Shown here in pieces: positions 45,364 through 57,139 of a stretch of 64,000 nt of DNA. Numbering within the stretch: the first letter of the stretch is position 1; each line of letters starts with the position of its first letter. The translations under genes were made by a program, and so were the position numbers. The notes under the pieces were generated by a model that was not told where the DNA came from, searched no databases, and saw only the letters and a list, made by a program, of their open reading frames with translations. The stretch is taken from assembly GCA_002081555.1 (NCBI GenBank), contig MZNV01001755.1, forward strand, positions 1 through 64,000, given 5' to 3'. The DNA comes from Protostelium mycophagum (lineage: Eukaryota > Evosea > Variosea > Protosteliida > Protosteliaceae).

Positions 45364-45536
45364 GTGTTGCTGCTTTGCTTTCTGTTGGGTTCTTGGTTAT
45401 GATTGATGCTTGCTTGTGTGATTCCCCATGATGTTATATGAAATGTGTTGTCATCGTGGTTGTTCGCCGAAGCAAAAAAAATCGCAATAAAACAAGAAAG
45501 CAGATGACCATTGACTCTTTATTCCAGCAAAACTTT

Positions 45537-47752
45537 TCAAGCGAATTCTGTGGACATCTCGACAGATTCTGGAACCACCTTGGAGTATGCGCTCTGGACG
45601 CTCTTCTTCAGATTTCTGTACAAAAAGAGTGCGGTACCTTCACAGGTTAGCAGATGCGTACGCAAAATTCGCAGATGCTGTACTCACCCAAAACTTGAAT
45701 AGCAAAAATGATGACCACCACGACGGCGTAAGGGACCCAAAGAGGGAATAAAAACATGAATCCCATAGCTCCTGCCTGAACAAGCCTGAAGGCTGGAACC
45801 TTGTCAGACAGAGGCCCATCATCTACAACGATCCAATTTACCAGAATTTGCGGCACTCAATTTCATCGAAAATTCGTTGCCGAGTACGGTCAGGAAAGAC
45901 ACCAGGAAGCCTGGTTCTACAACGCCGAAAACGATGGCGGCTGCGGCATAAGAAGCGTCAGGGTTTGGTGTGTACGGCGCAACAGAAGTGAGTATTAGTC
46001 CAAGACATGTTCCAGCCGTGGAGGCCACAACGAGCATGTTGCCACGCAACCAAGTCGAGATCTGGAGGTGTCAGACCGTTTTTTGTTATCACAGATTTTC
46101 ATCTTGAAAGATACACAGAGTTTCAAAAGAATAAAACTTGTAGATCACCTTTCTACCGACTAGAGAGAAGCATAGGTATGAAAATCCGAAAAATGTTAGA
46201 TATAAACTGCTTTTTTCTGGCATGTTGATTTTCCCCGGCAGAACCCCAAAGATGAAACTCAATCTGTACATGTCAGACTCGTGAAATTTCCCAGAAATTT
46301 CGTGGAAAACTCACGAGAAAGAGTAGGCGAGGACAGAAGGCATCAAAATGACAAAGTTGACATCCGCGAACATTCCGAAACAGTTCTTCAGTGATGTAGC
46401 AAAGGACTCTGGGGGTGGTCTCTCCACAACTTTCCCGCCCTCCTCTGGCACACTACAACGGTCAGATTTTTTCAAAAAATTATGCCAAAAAAATTCAAAT
46501 TACCGAAGAAAAGCAAACGGAATGGCGAAAATCAATCCTATAACGGAGGTGATAATAAACAATAAATCCCAAGAGAAATCGGGCACCTTGCCACGTCAGC
46601 GGATCGAATCATTGTGCCGTTGTAGAATGACATTTCGGAGAAAACTCACTTGCAAGAGGAGAAATGTGATTCCGTTTCCTGCAGAGTGAGCTGCTGCCAG
46701 TCCACTCACAAACTGTAACTGCTCAGAACATCTTTTGAAAAAATCTCGAAATTTCACGGAAATTTCGTGGAAAACTCACAATGGAGGCGAAGAGGGAGCG
46801 GTTGGAATCATTGCTGATCTGATTGAGGTATACTCTGTCAAAAATGTCAACTTTGACAGCAGACATGTCAACCCTTCTTGTTGTACTTTGCACAGAAAAT
46901 TCAATTGATTATTTCTGCAGTTGTTGTAGATGCGCGACGCATTTGAATATTTGCTGGCACAAAGGCCACGTCGCAGAAATCTGCAATTAAAGAGGTCAGC
47001 CGATTTTGTCCGATCTTTGCCCAAAAAGAATGTCAAAAATTTGACACTCCCGAATGTCTAAAACATCTCATCTCGATGATGAAATGTCTCACCCTTGAGA
47101 AACCCAGAAGATGGCTGTTCCAAAACCTGCTCATATCATTCTCCATACAATAATGATGCATCAATGAATGCATTACCGTTGATGAAGGCGCCGATGAAAA
47201 GAGGTGCTGGTGATGTCCCCCACAAACTCTTGATGTTGACAAAGTTGAAAAGTGCGAAACCAAGCGCACCAATAAATAATAGACGCCTGTTGCTGTGAGA
47301 TGGGAATGGTGGAAATGCAGACTCACACTTCACCAAGTCTTTGTGATAATGGAGAGGCGATCGGGGAGCTGAGGGAAAATGTAGTGTAAACAATGCCAAG
47401 AGCTGTCAATCCATGACCTGCATTGACCTGGCCTTGCACATTCTGCAGTCTTTAGACATCATGTGTGATGACAATCGATCACCTGTCCAGAGATAAAGGC
47501 AAAAATACAGATGAAACAGGATCCTGTCATGATCAGACACATCAAAAGATTCTTGGAGATGGCCATGGCTGTTTCGTGGTGCTTCGGTGCTGTGGCGCTT
47601 CTGTTTGTCCGATTATTTCCGAATATTCGGACAAAAAAGCCAGGAATTTTTTCTCGGACTTTTGGGAAAAGGGAAATCTGCGGGAACATGGCATTGACAC
47701 AACCGAGCAAACCTGCAGCATAAAATGTATAGGATAATGTCCTCAACAGTTT
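45537..47752 (-). CDS. UNC-93-like multipass membrane protein
   Basis: About ten exons. KLLRTLSYTFYAAGLLGCVN, then VNAGHGLTALGIVYTTFSLS and SPIASPLSQRLG, RLLFIGALGFALFNFVNI, APLFIGAFINGAGFGTAIFW with VSQGEYTS-like start, VSGLAAAHSAGNGITFLLL, LLFIITSVIGLIFAIPFAFL, PESFATSLKNCFGMFADVNF, LTFFGFSYLCFSLVGRK, LVVASTAGTCLGLILTSVAP, GVVEPGFLVSFLTVLGNEFS and a C-terminal tail FLYRNLKKSVQSAYSKVVPE. The order matches UNC-93/MFS-type proteins, which regulate channels or traffic receptors. An AATAAA lies just past the stop on the minus strand. The true start lies upstream of 47752 and was not found. Confidence 0.7.
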
Positions 47753-48607
47753 CTGGAGAGATCAGCAGAGCCAGGCTGAGAGGTCGACATTTGCTATCGT
47801 CGGATAGATGATGACGGCCCGTGCCGCAGGACGGCCTGAACGAAAGAACTTGCTTTCTCCGCGACAACTTCAAAAAACAGTGAATTTATTAACCGCGATG
47901 ATCGCGGTTTCGTACCGTAGATTCCCGGGAGGTTGGAGTTCTGATCTATGCAATTCCAGCGATAACGACATCTCTGGTCGAAAAACAATAAAAATTTTAT
48001 TGTAATTTTAAACTCCCATTGTCAACAAAAGATGCACAAAGTATCCATAAATCAGGAGATAATTCAAACTAGATTGGTCTGAGATTTAAATACATCAAGC
48101 ATAAATCATTTAAATCTATTTATTACTGATAAAAGCTGTAATTCATCTCAAGAATGCGAGCACTCATTTAGATTTGGTCAAGACACTGAAACGCTATATT
48201 TTTGCAGCCCACCCTCTTGAAAATCGGTTGACAAGGTCTCTCCTTCATACATGACACCATCAAGTCAGAAAAAATTGGTCCAAAAAGAGACACGGTCACT
48301 GCATTGCCCCATCTCAGCAAAAAATCACATTATCACCAACAGAAGTGTGATTCTTTAGAAAGAGAAGACCTCCAGAGAGAAAAATACATGAATGTTATTC
48401 AATTATTTCGTAATGTTGCACTACATGTACCAGTCCTGTTGTGCCTGCAGGAATGGGTTTGCGACTGGTTTGGCGGTCTTGGAAAATGTGTCAAAAAGTC
48501 TCTTGTGACAGCTCATAAAAGAATGAAACTACGTAAGTGCCGGAAATTTCTGAGATTCGGGAATCCAACGTTTTCCGGGTTTGGGCCAAAAAAGCAATCA
48601 CCTCGTC
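47753..48607. other. Spacer, possible first exon of the UNC-93-like gene
   Basis: About 850 bases. Contains the hairpin at 47891-47909 and a plus-strand 118-codon frame (48304-48660) without family match. Promoters of UNC-93-like (-) and DGAT1 (+) should lie here. Confidence 0.4.
47891..47909. repeat. AACCGCGA-TGA-TCGCGGTT inverted repeat
   Basis: Perfect 8-bp stem with a 3-base loop, followed by TACCGTAG. Could be a protein-binding or hairpin site upstream of the UNC-93-like gene. Confidence 0.6.
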
Positions 48608-51098
48608 ATGACGGTCAGTCCTCCAGCCCCTGTAGAAAATACAGAGATCGATCTGGATGAGCCTTCTTCACATGTCCACAGTTCAGCGCAGATCTCTGGT
48701 ATGATGAAGCTGGTTTTCATCAAACATGATAATCAGCTGATCACGGTCGTAGCTAGTGAGCCAGCCAGCTCACTGAGAAGAAGGAACAAAGAAGAGACTC
48801 AACAATTCGAGAAGAATACGCCCACGACCGAGAAGAACCAGACAGTACCGAACGTCTATAAGCCCAGAGCTTCTCTTCTCAGTTCTGAATCGCCTGATAC
48901 ACAGAGTTACCGTGGTTTCATCAACCTTGGCATCATCCTTCTGGTGAGCTGATTTTATAAAATGGATTCTGGTGTTGTCATGATTGAGATAAGTGATAGG
49001 TATTGTCTAATCTCCGTCTGGTGATCATCAACATTTTGAAGTATGGAATCTTGTTGGATATCGAGAAGGTAATCTTTTGATCAATTGTCGACATGATCCT
49101 AAGTCTTCCCAGATCAAGATCAAAGAATGGTACAGATGGCCGGGAATAATCATTTTCCTGTGTACGTATTCTTTTTTCTGAGAACACATTCCTCTTTTTG
49201 AAAACCGAAAGACATGTCCCGGGAGCAGTACATCCATATCATCATCTGATCTGGTCCAGTTCTCAACGTCTTCATCCTCATCTCTTACACGGTGGAGCAC
49301 GCTGCCCGAAAGAAATGGTTGAAGGACTCTAGCGTGGTGATTCTGCACTGCGTCAACATAGGGTCGCTGGTAGTCATACCGAGCTACATGGTATGGACAG
49401 TGCAACCAAATCCAGGTGACATTTTGGCGTGAAATTTCCCGAAATTATATCGGAATCTTTTGCTGCCACCACGGAGAAGTGGAGGCATATACCTTATTTC
49501 GAATATCACGTTAGCTTACCGAGAGTGTGCGTGTTCATACCGCGGTATTAACAAGACCAGTTTCTGGCATTCTGGTGATGGCATTCATGACCGTGTACAT
49601 GATGAAATTGTCCTCTTATGCCCACGTCAACTACAACTTGAGACAAGAGGCCCGAAAAGGCTCTCAAAACGGATGGCCCAACAACCTCACCATCAAAAGT
49701 GAGTATTTGACATTGTTGGAAATGATTTTAGTGGCACATGGAAGTTGACGTATTGTAGACCTGTATTATTTCATGGTGGCCCCCGCTACAGTTTATCAAC
49801 AAGAATATCCTAGAACTCAGCGTATCAGAAAAGGCTGGCTCACGAGAAGAATTGCAGAGCTGGTACGTACATTGGTATCTTGCAGCTATGCATCACGCCT
49901 GCAGATATAAATTGATATATTTATATCAATAAATTAATATGTTCGACCAAACTGTTGCGAAATCTGCCTTTGAGTCTTCGTTGCAGATGTCTCTTTGAAA
50001 ATGCATCAACATTTTCACAAAGATCCGAATACACCGCTGTATGTCTGCAGCAGAGCTGCAGCCCAACACAAATTTTCATTCACCAAACCCAACCCTGACC
50101 CGCCATAGGTCTTCTTCATCTTCCTGATGATCGTGATCGTGGAGCAATACATCACTCCCCTCGTAACAAATTCCCTCATTCCCATGAACAGCTCCAATTT
50201 CCCATTGATCTTGGAGCGCCTGTTGAAACTGTCCATACCCAACCTGTTTGTGTGGCTGTTGGGATTTTACGCGTTGTTCCACTTAGGCCTGAATATCCTT
50301 GCGGAATTGTGTCTTTTTGGCGACAGAGAATTTTACAAGGACTGGTGGTAAGTTTATTTTGTTTTTCTGATGCATTTTTAAAAACGAAAATATTAAATAT
50401 AAAAGAAATGAAATGAAAATAAAAATTGACAGGAATTCTACAACGATCAGCTATTTCTGGAGGAACTGGAACATGCCTGTACACAACTGGATGGTACGGA
50501 ATTTCTTCGGAATTTCTTCGAAATTTCTCAGAAAAATTCTTGGAATTGAAGGGTTGTAGATGACACATGTGTACATGCCCGCCATAAGAAGAGGCTATTC
50601 TAGGATGCAGAGCGGATTTTTGTGCTTCTTTATCTCAGCAGTATTCCACGAGGTGCCATTTTGATCTTAAGATGTCGCGACATTTCCCTATGAATCCAAA
50701 ATGGCAAAAAGTTGACGGCCGAAATCACGAGTCCGTTTTTCTGAACAAAATAGTTGATCATAGGAGTCCCATTCCAGATGTTGAAAATGTGGGCATTTGC
50801 TGGTATGATGGTCCAGGTCAGTTTTTTTCGATTTTTCGATTTTTTCCAATTTTCTGAAAATTTTTTCACTTTCTGATTTTTCAGTTCAAAAAGAGTAACA
50901 GAAAGTTTTCGCGTTAATACCGAGAAAATCACGTTAGTGTGTACCGTGACTAATTCTCACAAGATTCCCGGAATGTTTTTGTCCGAGAGACTGCGCGGGA
51001 AGCAGTGGGGCAACGTGGCGTTCTGGTTTTCCATCGTGTTGGGACAGCCCTTCTGTGTCCTTATGATGTACCGTGACTGGTGCAAGAGAAATTATTGA
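48608..51098 (+). CDS. DGAT1: Diacylglycerol O-acyltransferase 1 (MBOAT family)
   Basis: Starts MTVSPPAPVENTEIDLDEPS; a probable 52-nt intron (about 48701-48752) removes an odd insert. A Ser/Arg-rich cytosolic N-terminus (ASEPASSLRRRNKEET) precedes nine or so TM segments: YRGFINLGIILL, LRLVIINILKYGIL, FILISYTVEHAARKKWLKDS, VNIGSLVVIPSYMVW, GILVMAFMTVYMMKLSSYAH, LYYFMVAPATVYQQEYPRT, FIFLMIVIVEQYITPLVTNS. The family motif FYxDWWN reads FYKDWW|N across an intron, and the active-site His lies in FISAVFHE. The end WGNVAFWFSIVLGQPFCVLM is typical. It makes triacylglycerol from diacylglycerol and acyl-CoA in the ER. Confidence 0.93.
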
Positions 51099-51201
51099 AA
51101 ATAAAATGTCACAGATTTTGTCATTTTTTATTTCTAGAAATCTCCGGGAAAAATATTGGCGAGTTGTAGATGTAATAAATGGTTATTTAATAAAACTTTG
51201 A

Positions 51202-51927
51202 TCAGTAACACTGTGAAGGGAGCCTGAATGACGTGTCCGCCGGCTGCCCAGCCTTGAAATCCAAAAACCAAGTGAGTGTGTCTGCACATCATCAGATGAC
51301 AACAGAGCACGGTATCTTACCGGGAAAGTAGTCGTCAGTCGCGGCGTAGAGTATCCTGGTGCCGTCAGGAGAGATGCAATAATAGCTGTCGAATCCTGCC
51401 CAGTACAGGGTCCCGACAGCTAGTTTACAAGGACCACCAGGGGTGGAAGTGTAGATGCGGCCGATATCATTGTACCAGTTGATCCTGATTACATCGTCAT
51501 GTTTCGAGTTAAAGAAGTGATCTGGCTTGAACAAATTGGAGGTTCTTACCCTCCAGTTCTTGAGCAGTTGGTGGATTGGACACTCTGTCTGCATTAGATG
51601 ATGATGTGCAGAAGAACTTACAGAGGTGCGGATCTGATAACCAGTGGAGTTACTTCCGTAGAAGTAGTCATTTATGACTTGGGTCACCAAAGAACCCTTA
51701 GCATCAAGACCTTCATACAATGAAGAACGGTGGATCGTCTGTGTCTTAGCACTGTACCAGAGCTTTCCTGTGAACTGATTCTTAGACCGCGAACTCAAGT
51801 TTCATCTTACCGTAGAACCCTTCGAGATGACGGCAGACCATGCATAAGGTAAATTGAGAGTACTTGCAGCTGTATCCGCAGCTACAGAAAGTAGGACCAG
51901 AACGGTGATGATGATGGTGACCTTCAT
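51202..51927 (-). CDS. Secreted protein with a C-terminal FxLPxxC motif
   Basis: Signal peptide MKVTIIITVLVLLSVAADTA. Mature part: LPYAWSAVISKGST|NQFTGKLWYSAKTQTIHRS, NDYFYGSNSTGYQIRTS, ECPIHQLLKNWR, INWYNDIGRIYTSTPGGPCK, ISPDGTRILYAATDDYFPG and TLTWFLDFKAGQPADTSFRL, PSQCY with stop. The end (hydrophobic, Gly-x-Pro-Ala-Asp-x-x-Phe-x-x-Pro-x-x-Cys) recurs in small secreted amoebozoan proteins. Five exons; two introns are only 30 and 33 nt and keep the frame. Extracellular or vacuolar, function unknown. Confidence 0.75.
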
Positions 51928-52382
51928 GTTGAAATGAAAGATGATCGGAAGGTGGTGGCGACATCTCCGCGAAGTCGTCTCTCCAACTTTTTCGCGATCT
52001 GCGATTGACTTTGAAATGTTGAGAAATTCATCATACATTCGAAAATCTGTTTCTGCACACGATAATAATCCTGAAATTTTAGAGTCGCCCAGAGACGATT
52101 TCAGCTTTGCGAGGGCGAGAACGATCATTTTTCTTGGATGCACACCATATCCAAACTCACTCACGCCTTGCTGCAGCCCAAACTTTGGTGTGTCACGCGA
52201 AAGCACGACATACATTCTGTGAAAAGGGCAACACCACTTTTCGGTCAGAGATCGCAGATTTCAGTCTTCAAAAGAATTCTCCGAAGTTCCGAATCTCCGG
52301 AATGGAATGGACCAAGTTTTCTCACTTTCACAAGCTATCAAAAAGGACAGCCACGCGAGCAAGCAACTTATTAGACATCAAC

Positions 52383-53003
52383 ATGACCATCACAATGACG
52401 AGATCTAGACCTTGGTCTGACGAAGATCTCCCTCAATTGAAGAAGCAGAAGATCATCGAAGAAGAGAAGACATCACCTCAGATTGAAGACTCTCATACAC
52501 CAATCCACAAAGACATCTGGTCCGATGATGGAGAAGAGATCTCTCCAGACGATCTGATGCTTGGTGCTTATATGCTCGCTCATCTAACCACCTTCTGCGA
52601 GAATTGCGGCACAACACATACACCACAGTGGAGGAAAGGCTGGTATTCTGATCTGATGCAACGACCGGTGCATCTCTGTAACGCATGCGGCATCAAGTAT
52701 CACAAATCACAACACTGTCCATACTGCCACTTCGTCTATGGCAAGGAGCAAGAGAAACTTTCAGAAGAGGAAAGAACAAAGTGGCTCACATGCAAGTCAT
52801 GCGGGCGATGGTGCCACGTCGAATGCGAAGCCAAGTGTGGAACTTGGGATCTCTGTAATAAGAGAGATTCGTACATGTGCATCGGCTGCAGAAAGCCAAC
52901 ACCGACACAACCAAAGAAGACGGTAGAGATGGAGTTTGGCAAACTTTTCAAGCGCGAAACGGTGGACTACCGATGGCCGACACCAGTCGCTCCATCTGCT
53001 TGA
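52383..53003 (+). CDS. GATA-type zinc finger with adjacent PHD-like Cys/His cluster
   Basis: Intronless, about 206 residues from MTITMTRSRPWSDEDL (ATG 52383; the frame is open back to 52107, so a longer start is possible). A basic stretch PQLKKQKI is followed by an acidic part. The finger is CENCGTTHTPQWRKG, 18 residues, LCNACGIKYHKSQ, that is C-x2-C-x18-C-x2-C, the GATA type. At once follow CPYC, CKSCGRWCHVEC and CIGCRK, a C4HC3-like PHD or RING-like cluster, and a basic tail. Likely a nuclear DNA-binding protein, possibly chromatin-linked because of the second cluster. Lack of introns is unusual in this window. Confidence 0.82.
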   Translation: MTITMTRSRPWSDEDLPQLKKQKIIEEEKTSPQIEDSHTPIHKDIWSDDGEEISPDDLMLGAYMLAHLTTFCENCGTTHTPQWRKGWYSDLMQRPVHLCNACGIKYHKSQHCPYCHFVYGKEQEKLSEEERTKWLTCKSCGRWCHVECEAKCGTWDLCNKRDSYMCIGCRKPTPTQPKKTVEMEFGKLFKRETVDYRWPTPVAPSA

Positions 53004-53244
53004 ATGATCATTTGTAAATAAAAATATGTCGATAAATTTAAAAATTTTCTTTTAGAACTTAATAAAAGTGGCAAAGTGCCCCGATGGATTGGGCCATCTA
53101 CATCGTTGTATTGTGTGAATTATCTCCCGCCAATTCATTGATTTTGATGGAGAACTTATAAATAATACCAAGAAAAAGGTCAGACGTGCGAAATCTTTAT
53201 GTCGTGGCGACCGAGCCGTTTGGTTAATCTACAGGATAAGTGTC
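53004..53244. other. 3' spacer between convergent genes
   Basis: Holds AATAAA-type signals near 53020 and 53057 (plus). No gene. Confidence 0.4.
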
Positions 53245-54498
53245 TCAGGTGTTCTTCTCTCGTTTTTCTTCGAGGATCGTCTCAAGCATCTGAATGAGAT
53301 TTCCGAGTCCATAAACGTACCCATCATCATTATGCTTTCCCGTCTTCTCGAATGCATGCGCGAAATCGATCATCTTGATATCTACATCGGTATTGTATTG
53401 AGGATTTTCGCTGCCTTCGTACAGCAGCAGCAGACTGGTGGAGTATAGTCTATAGTTCAACTCTGTCTGGGAGATGTTGAGAAGGACTTTCAACTTGGTG
53501 ATGAACTTCTGCAAGATGTGCGTGTTGTATGTCTTTCCATTCCAAAAAAAGTTGGAAATGGTTTTTTTTAAGACTTCAGCTGTCATAGACCTGGGCTCAT
53601 CAGGTGGATGTTGTGGTGTAGAGGGTAAACTTACCGTCCTTGGTATTTGTCTACACGGGTATATGTTCGTGTTGCTGGTTGCCAAACCTGCAAAATGGAT
53701 GAGAAAATGTGATGGGGATGTTCCTCATGCGATGATGGAAAGAGGCAAAGTTGATAAAAAATGTAAAATGAAAAGTGGTTTGGAAAATGTCTGATCACTA
53801 TAAACACTTACAACTTGTCCACAGAGGCGAACACCGATCTGCCCCGATGTGGTGGCGGCGCATTTTCTCATATGACGACTTCTCTTGTCTGGAGTAGCGT
53901 CATCTCCATATTGTCTGGTTCCTATCTTGATATCACAAATGCAAGGATGATGAAATCTGGTGGTGAGATCGCCCAAAACAAGGTAACCTGATCATATTTA
54001 GATGTTGAAAGAGAGGAGGCTGATTTTTCTGTTTTTTAAGAAGACAAAACTTTGCAACTCACGAGTGGAATATCTCTCCTCATTATTGGATTTTAAAAGA
54101 GATGCAAATGTCTTTTTCGATATTTTAAGAGCCCAGGGATTAGGTGAGTCTGAATTGTGCGTGTTGCTCTCGCTACCACTGGCCTCTGCTTCTTGTATCT
54201 CGTCTATCCATCGTTGTACCTTATCCTTTGGGATCTCTAAATCCAAAGTGCCGTAAAATGTAGAGACGAAAGGAGCTAATGTGCTGTTTACTACATCCAA
54301 GGCCTCATAAAAAGCGAGCTCACGCTCGATGAGGGGCTTGCAGACTTTCTCCTCTGGAAGCTTTAAGAGAGCACCGTGTCCAGACACCTGAAATGGATGG
54401 GAAGGGGGTATATTGTTGAGATCAGGCGTCTTCACATAGACTCTTGGGCTGGCCGTAACGGCTGTCTGTGCGCTGTTCTTTAGTGTATCCGTGCTCAT
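53245..54498 (-). CDS. Inositol polyphosphate kinase (IPK/IP6K family)
   Basis: Three exons. Starts MSTDTLKNSAQTAVTASPRV, with HPFQVSGHGALLKLPEEKVC, KPLIERELAFYEALD (lid). Exon 2 has the signature PxxxDxKxG as HPCICDIKIGTRQYG, followed by PDKRSRHMRKCAATTSGQIG. Exon 3 has STSLLLLYEGS (SLL motif) and VDIKMIDFAHAF, then DDGYVYGLGNLIQMLETILE. All catalytic elements of the family are present. It phosphorylates inositol phosphates (IP3/IP6-type substrates); IP6K versus IPMK is not decided, though the length (about 330 aa) and the YGLGNLI spacing fit either. Confidence 0.9.
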
Positions 54499-54763
54499 GT
54501 TATGAAGTTCTAAATGTGCTGGTTGTTTGTTGCCACTCTGTGAAAAATGTTTTCAACCGAAAACAAATTTTCAACTCCGGCTGAACGGCGGTTCGCCCTT
54601 TTCCTTGACAAAACACAACAAAACGGGCGCAAGCCAGAAAAAATCCAAGACACAAGACATGGGACATGAACACCATGAAAAGATTGTCGACAATCAAAGG
54701 AGATGAATGAACAGACCTTTTCTTTTCCTTCTTTATTGTCATGTCTTTTGATGCTTCATGAAC
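54499..54763. other. Spacer, no gene seen
   Basis: Promoter side of the inositol kinase and 3' side of the ATP synthase delta gene. No gene or RNA recognised. Confidence 0.4.
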
Positions 54764-55495
54764 TTAGGCAGTGCCGAGTGCGGCGGTCAAAGCGGTGTAC
54801 AATTCGAGCTCGATCTGTGCCTTGGCTTTGTCCTCCTCTGAGGTGGCTCTTCGAAGAGTTAAGAAAGGTTTCATACGCAGAAAATGTGTTTTAATGAGAT
54901 GGATGAAATCACCTGGCGAGTGTGTCGGTGGAGTTCTTAAGACCATCCTTGGCAGCCTCGGGGCTGATCTGCTCAAGAGGGAAAGCCTCGATGACATTGA
55001 CGCTGGCGGTCGAGTCCTGGAGATTTACATAAGCGATATGAAAAAATTGAAAGATATGGCATGAGATAAATGAGATTATAGGAGAGTTTATCACCTCACG
55101 AACAAAAGCGAAACCTCCAGAAACAAACCATTTTTGTTCCTTACCGCCCTCGGTCACAGTGACGACTCCTGCTCATTTTTCAATCGAAATGACCAGGCAT
55201 TTTTCATCAGTATCCTTCCTCTTCACTTCAATTCTTACTCACCAGGGGAGAGCTCGGCGATGGTTGGTACGTGTCCTCCGGTGATTCCAAATTCTCCACC
55301 AACACCAGGAACTTGGACTAAATTGACGTTTTGGGCCTTAAAGAAGACCTGGTGGGGAGAGGCGAAGGTAAGCTTCAGGTCGCTCGACTCCTCGGCATAT
55401 CCTCTGATGGAGATCTTGGGTCTCTGGATGGCCTTGAAAGATGTCTGGTTGACTCCTCTGAATGTTCCTCGTGTAAGTCTCAAGGCAGAGTTCAT
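54764..55495 (-). CDS. Mitochondrial ATP synthase F1 subunit delta
   Basis: Four exons. The presequence MNSALRLTRGTFRGVNQTSF is acid-free and basic. The mature chain reads LKLTFASPHQVFFKAQNVNL, VQVPGVGGEFGITGGHVPTI, AELSPG, VTEGGKEQKWFVSGGFAFV, VNVIEAFPLEQISPEAAKDG and ends LYTALTAALGTA. This is the eukaryotic delta (bacterial epsilon) subunit of the F1 central stalk, coupling proton flow to ATP synthesis in the inner membrane. Start at 55495, stop at 54766-54764. Confidence 0.94.
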
Positions 55496-55595
55496 TGTTG
55501 TATGTCGAATCGATTGGAAGATGAGGTCTGCGCAAAAGAATAAAATTTTATTGATAATCTACAACGAATAAAAATATAAAATAGCATAATCATTT

Positions 55596-57051
55596 TTATT
55601 TTTTATTTACACCGAATGAAAAGCTGCTGCCCTCTTCCAAGTCGATTGACCTCTCTGCCTGTGGCTGTTCAAAGTAACTTGACTTGTGTGGCTCCTGAAG
55701 GGTTCTGTAGGGCTGCAATTCTTGCTCCACGGGTTGTAGATTGATAAAAGGGCGGGAAGAGTCTCGTCTATCTACACCGCTGAGAGTTTCTCCTGCTTCC
55801 ATCTACAACGGTCAGAGTTAAATTCGCGGAAAAGGGTCACCTCAGCCAGCTCGATGTCAGCGGCCCAAAGAGATGCGCCAACCACACTCTTCCAAATGTC
55901 AGGTTTATTTTTGCTGATTTTTTCAACTGTTTTTAAAAAAATAAATTTTTATTCATTTGCATCATCATCTGTTGGCAAATATTTAATTGCCTAAACTCTT
56001 AAACCCTAAAACTCTGGACATCTACAAACGATTTCGTGATAAATAAATTCCAAACATAAGATAAACAGACACTCACGGTCCAATAGAAAATCAATCCGGC
56101 GACAGGTACCAAGTTTAAGAATGTTGCCGCTCCTCCTAATAGTGTGTAGTCCGTGAAATTATTTTTGATCATCGCGATCTGCTGCATCAATGTGAAGTCC
56201 TATTTTCATCAGAGGTGAGGTTCGTCAAAAAATTTTTATTATTATTCAAAGTACGAATTTATTCGACAATTTTCCTGCACAAATGACAAAAAAATTTGGC
56301 GCCAAAATGAAAATTTAAAATTCAAAACCTCACCTTGAGCTCAAAATACTTCGCGTGAAGGCTCCACCCCAGCATCCAGCCGTTGAGAGCGCAGTACAAA
56401 GCGGTTCCCACAAAAGGAATCGCGTGTATAGGCAGACTGATGAAGAATAAAAGTGCCTGCAGTAAGATCCTGACCAGTGCGAATAATAACTGTGAACTTT
56501 AATCTGTGATTTATTTTTGATCTGAAAAGTATGTATGTATCGATATGATGGACGATCAGATGAAGAAGATGAAGAAATGATCACTTGTTTTGTGGTTCCC
56601 CATGCACCTCCTTTATCTGGTAATTCTACACCCTGAAAGGTTCAGACACAAAATAATGGTCGATCTCACTCTTAGTCGCATGGTATGGACAACTAATTTG
56701 TCCTCAAAGCTCTCAAAGAGGATCAAACTCAGAATGCCCACGAGGAATCCTGCTTCCACGAAAACGAGAAGAAGGGACACAATCCATGCCACCCACTGCG
56801 GCATGTGATTGTCTAAAAGATGAGCTTGTGGAACTGCCTTGATCAGTGGTGATGTTGAATCGTCTTTAGATACCAAAGACAAGCCCAAACAGGACACCAA
56901 GAGCGATAGCTCCTGCGACGATAGAGCAGCAAAGAGGGATGAAGACGTGGCGCCATAATTCTGGGTGGACGAGGGCAAATCCCATGCCTTCCAAGATGTA
57001 TTCCCACGATGTCGATCCATTAACTTTAGGTAGCTTCGTTCTCGTACTCAT
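55596..57051 (-). CDS. EI24-domain multipass membrane protein (LDS/RRT8-like)
   Basis: About six exons. Starts MSTRTKLPKVNGSTSWEYIL, EGMGFALVHPELWRHVFIPL, CCSIVAGAIALGVLFGLVFG; then PQWVAWIVSLLLVFVEAGFL, FISLPIHAIPFVGTALYCAL with NGWMLGWSLHAKYFELK, and NNFTDYTLLGGAATFLNLVP. After a long intron follow VGASLWAADIELAE, the conserved GAxLWAADxE motif, and a soluble tail ending EEGSSFSFGVNKK. The G-TALYxxLNGWxLGW and GAxLWAAD motifs fit the EI24 group of fungal and protist ER, lipid-droplet or spore-wall proteins. Function in this organism unknown. Confidence 0.75.
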
Positions 57052-57139
57052 GATGCGTCTCGTGTTTGTGTCTGGAGCTGTTTGCGATCACTTTCAATGA
57101 AATGCAAGATGATTCGATTTCGTGAAATTTCTTTTTACA

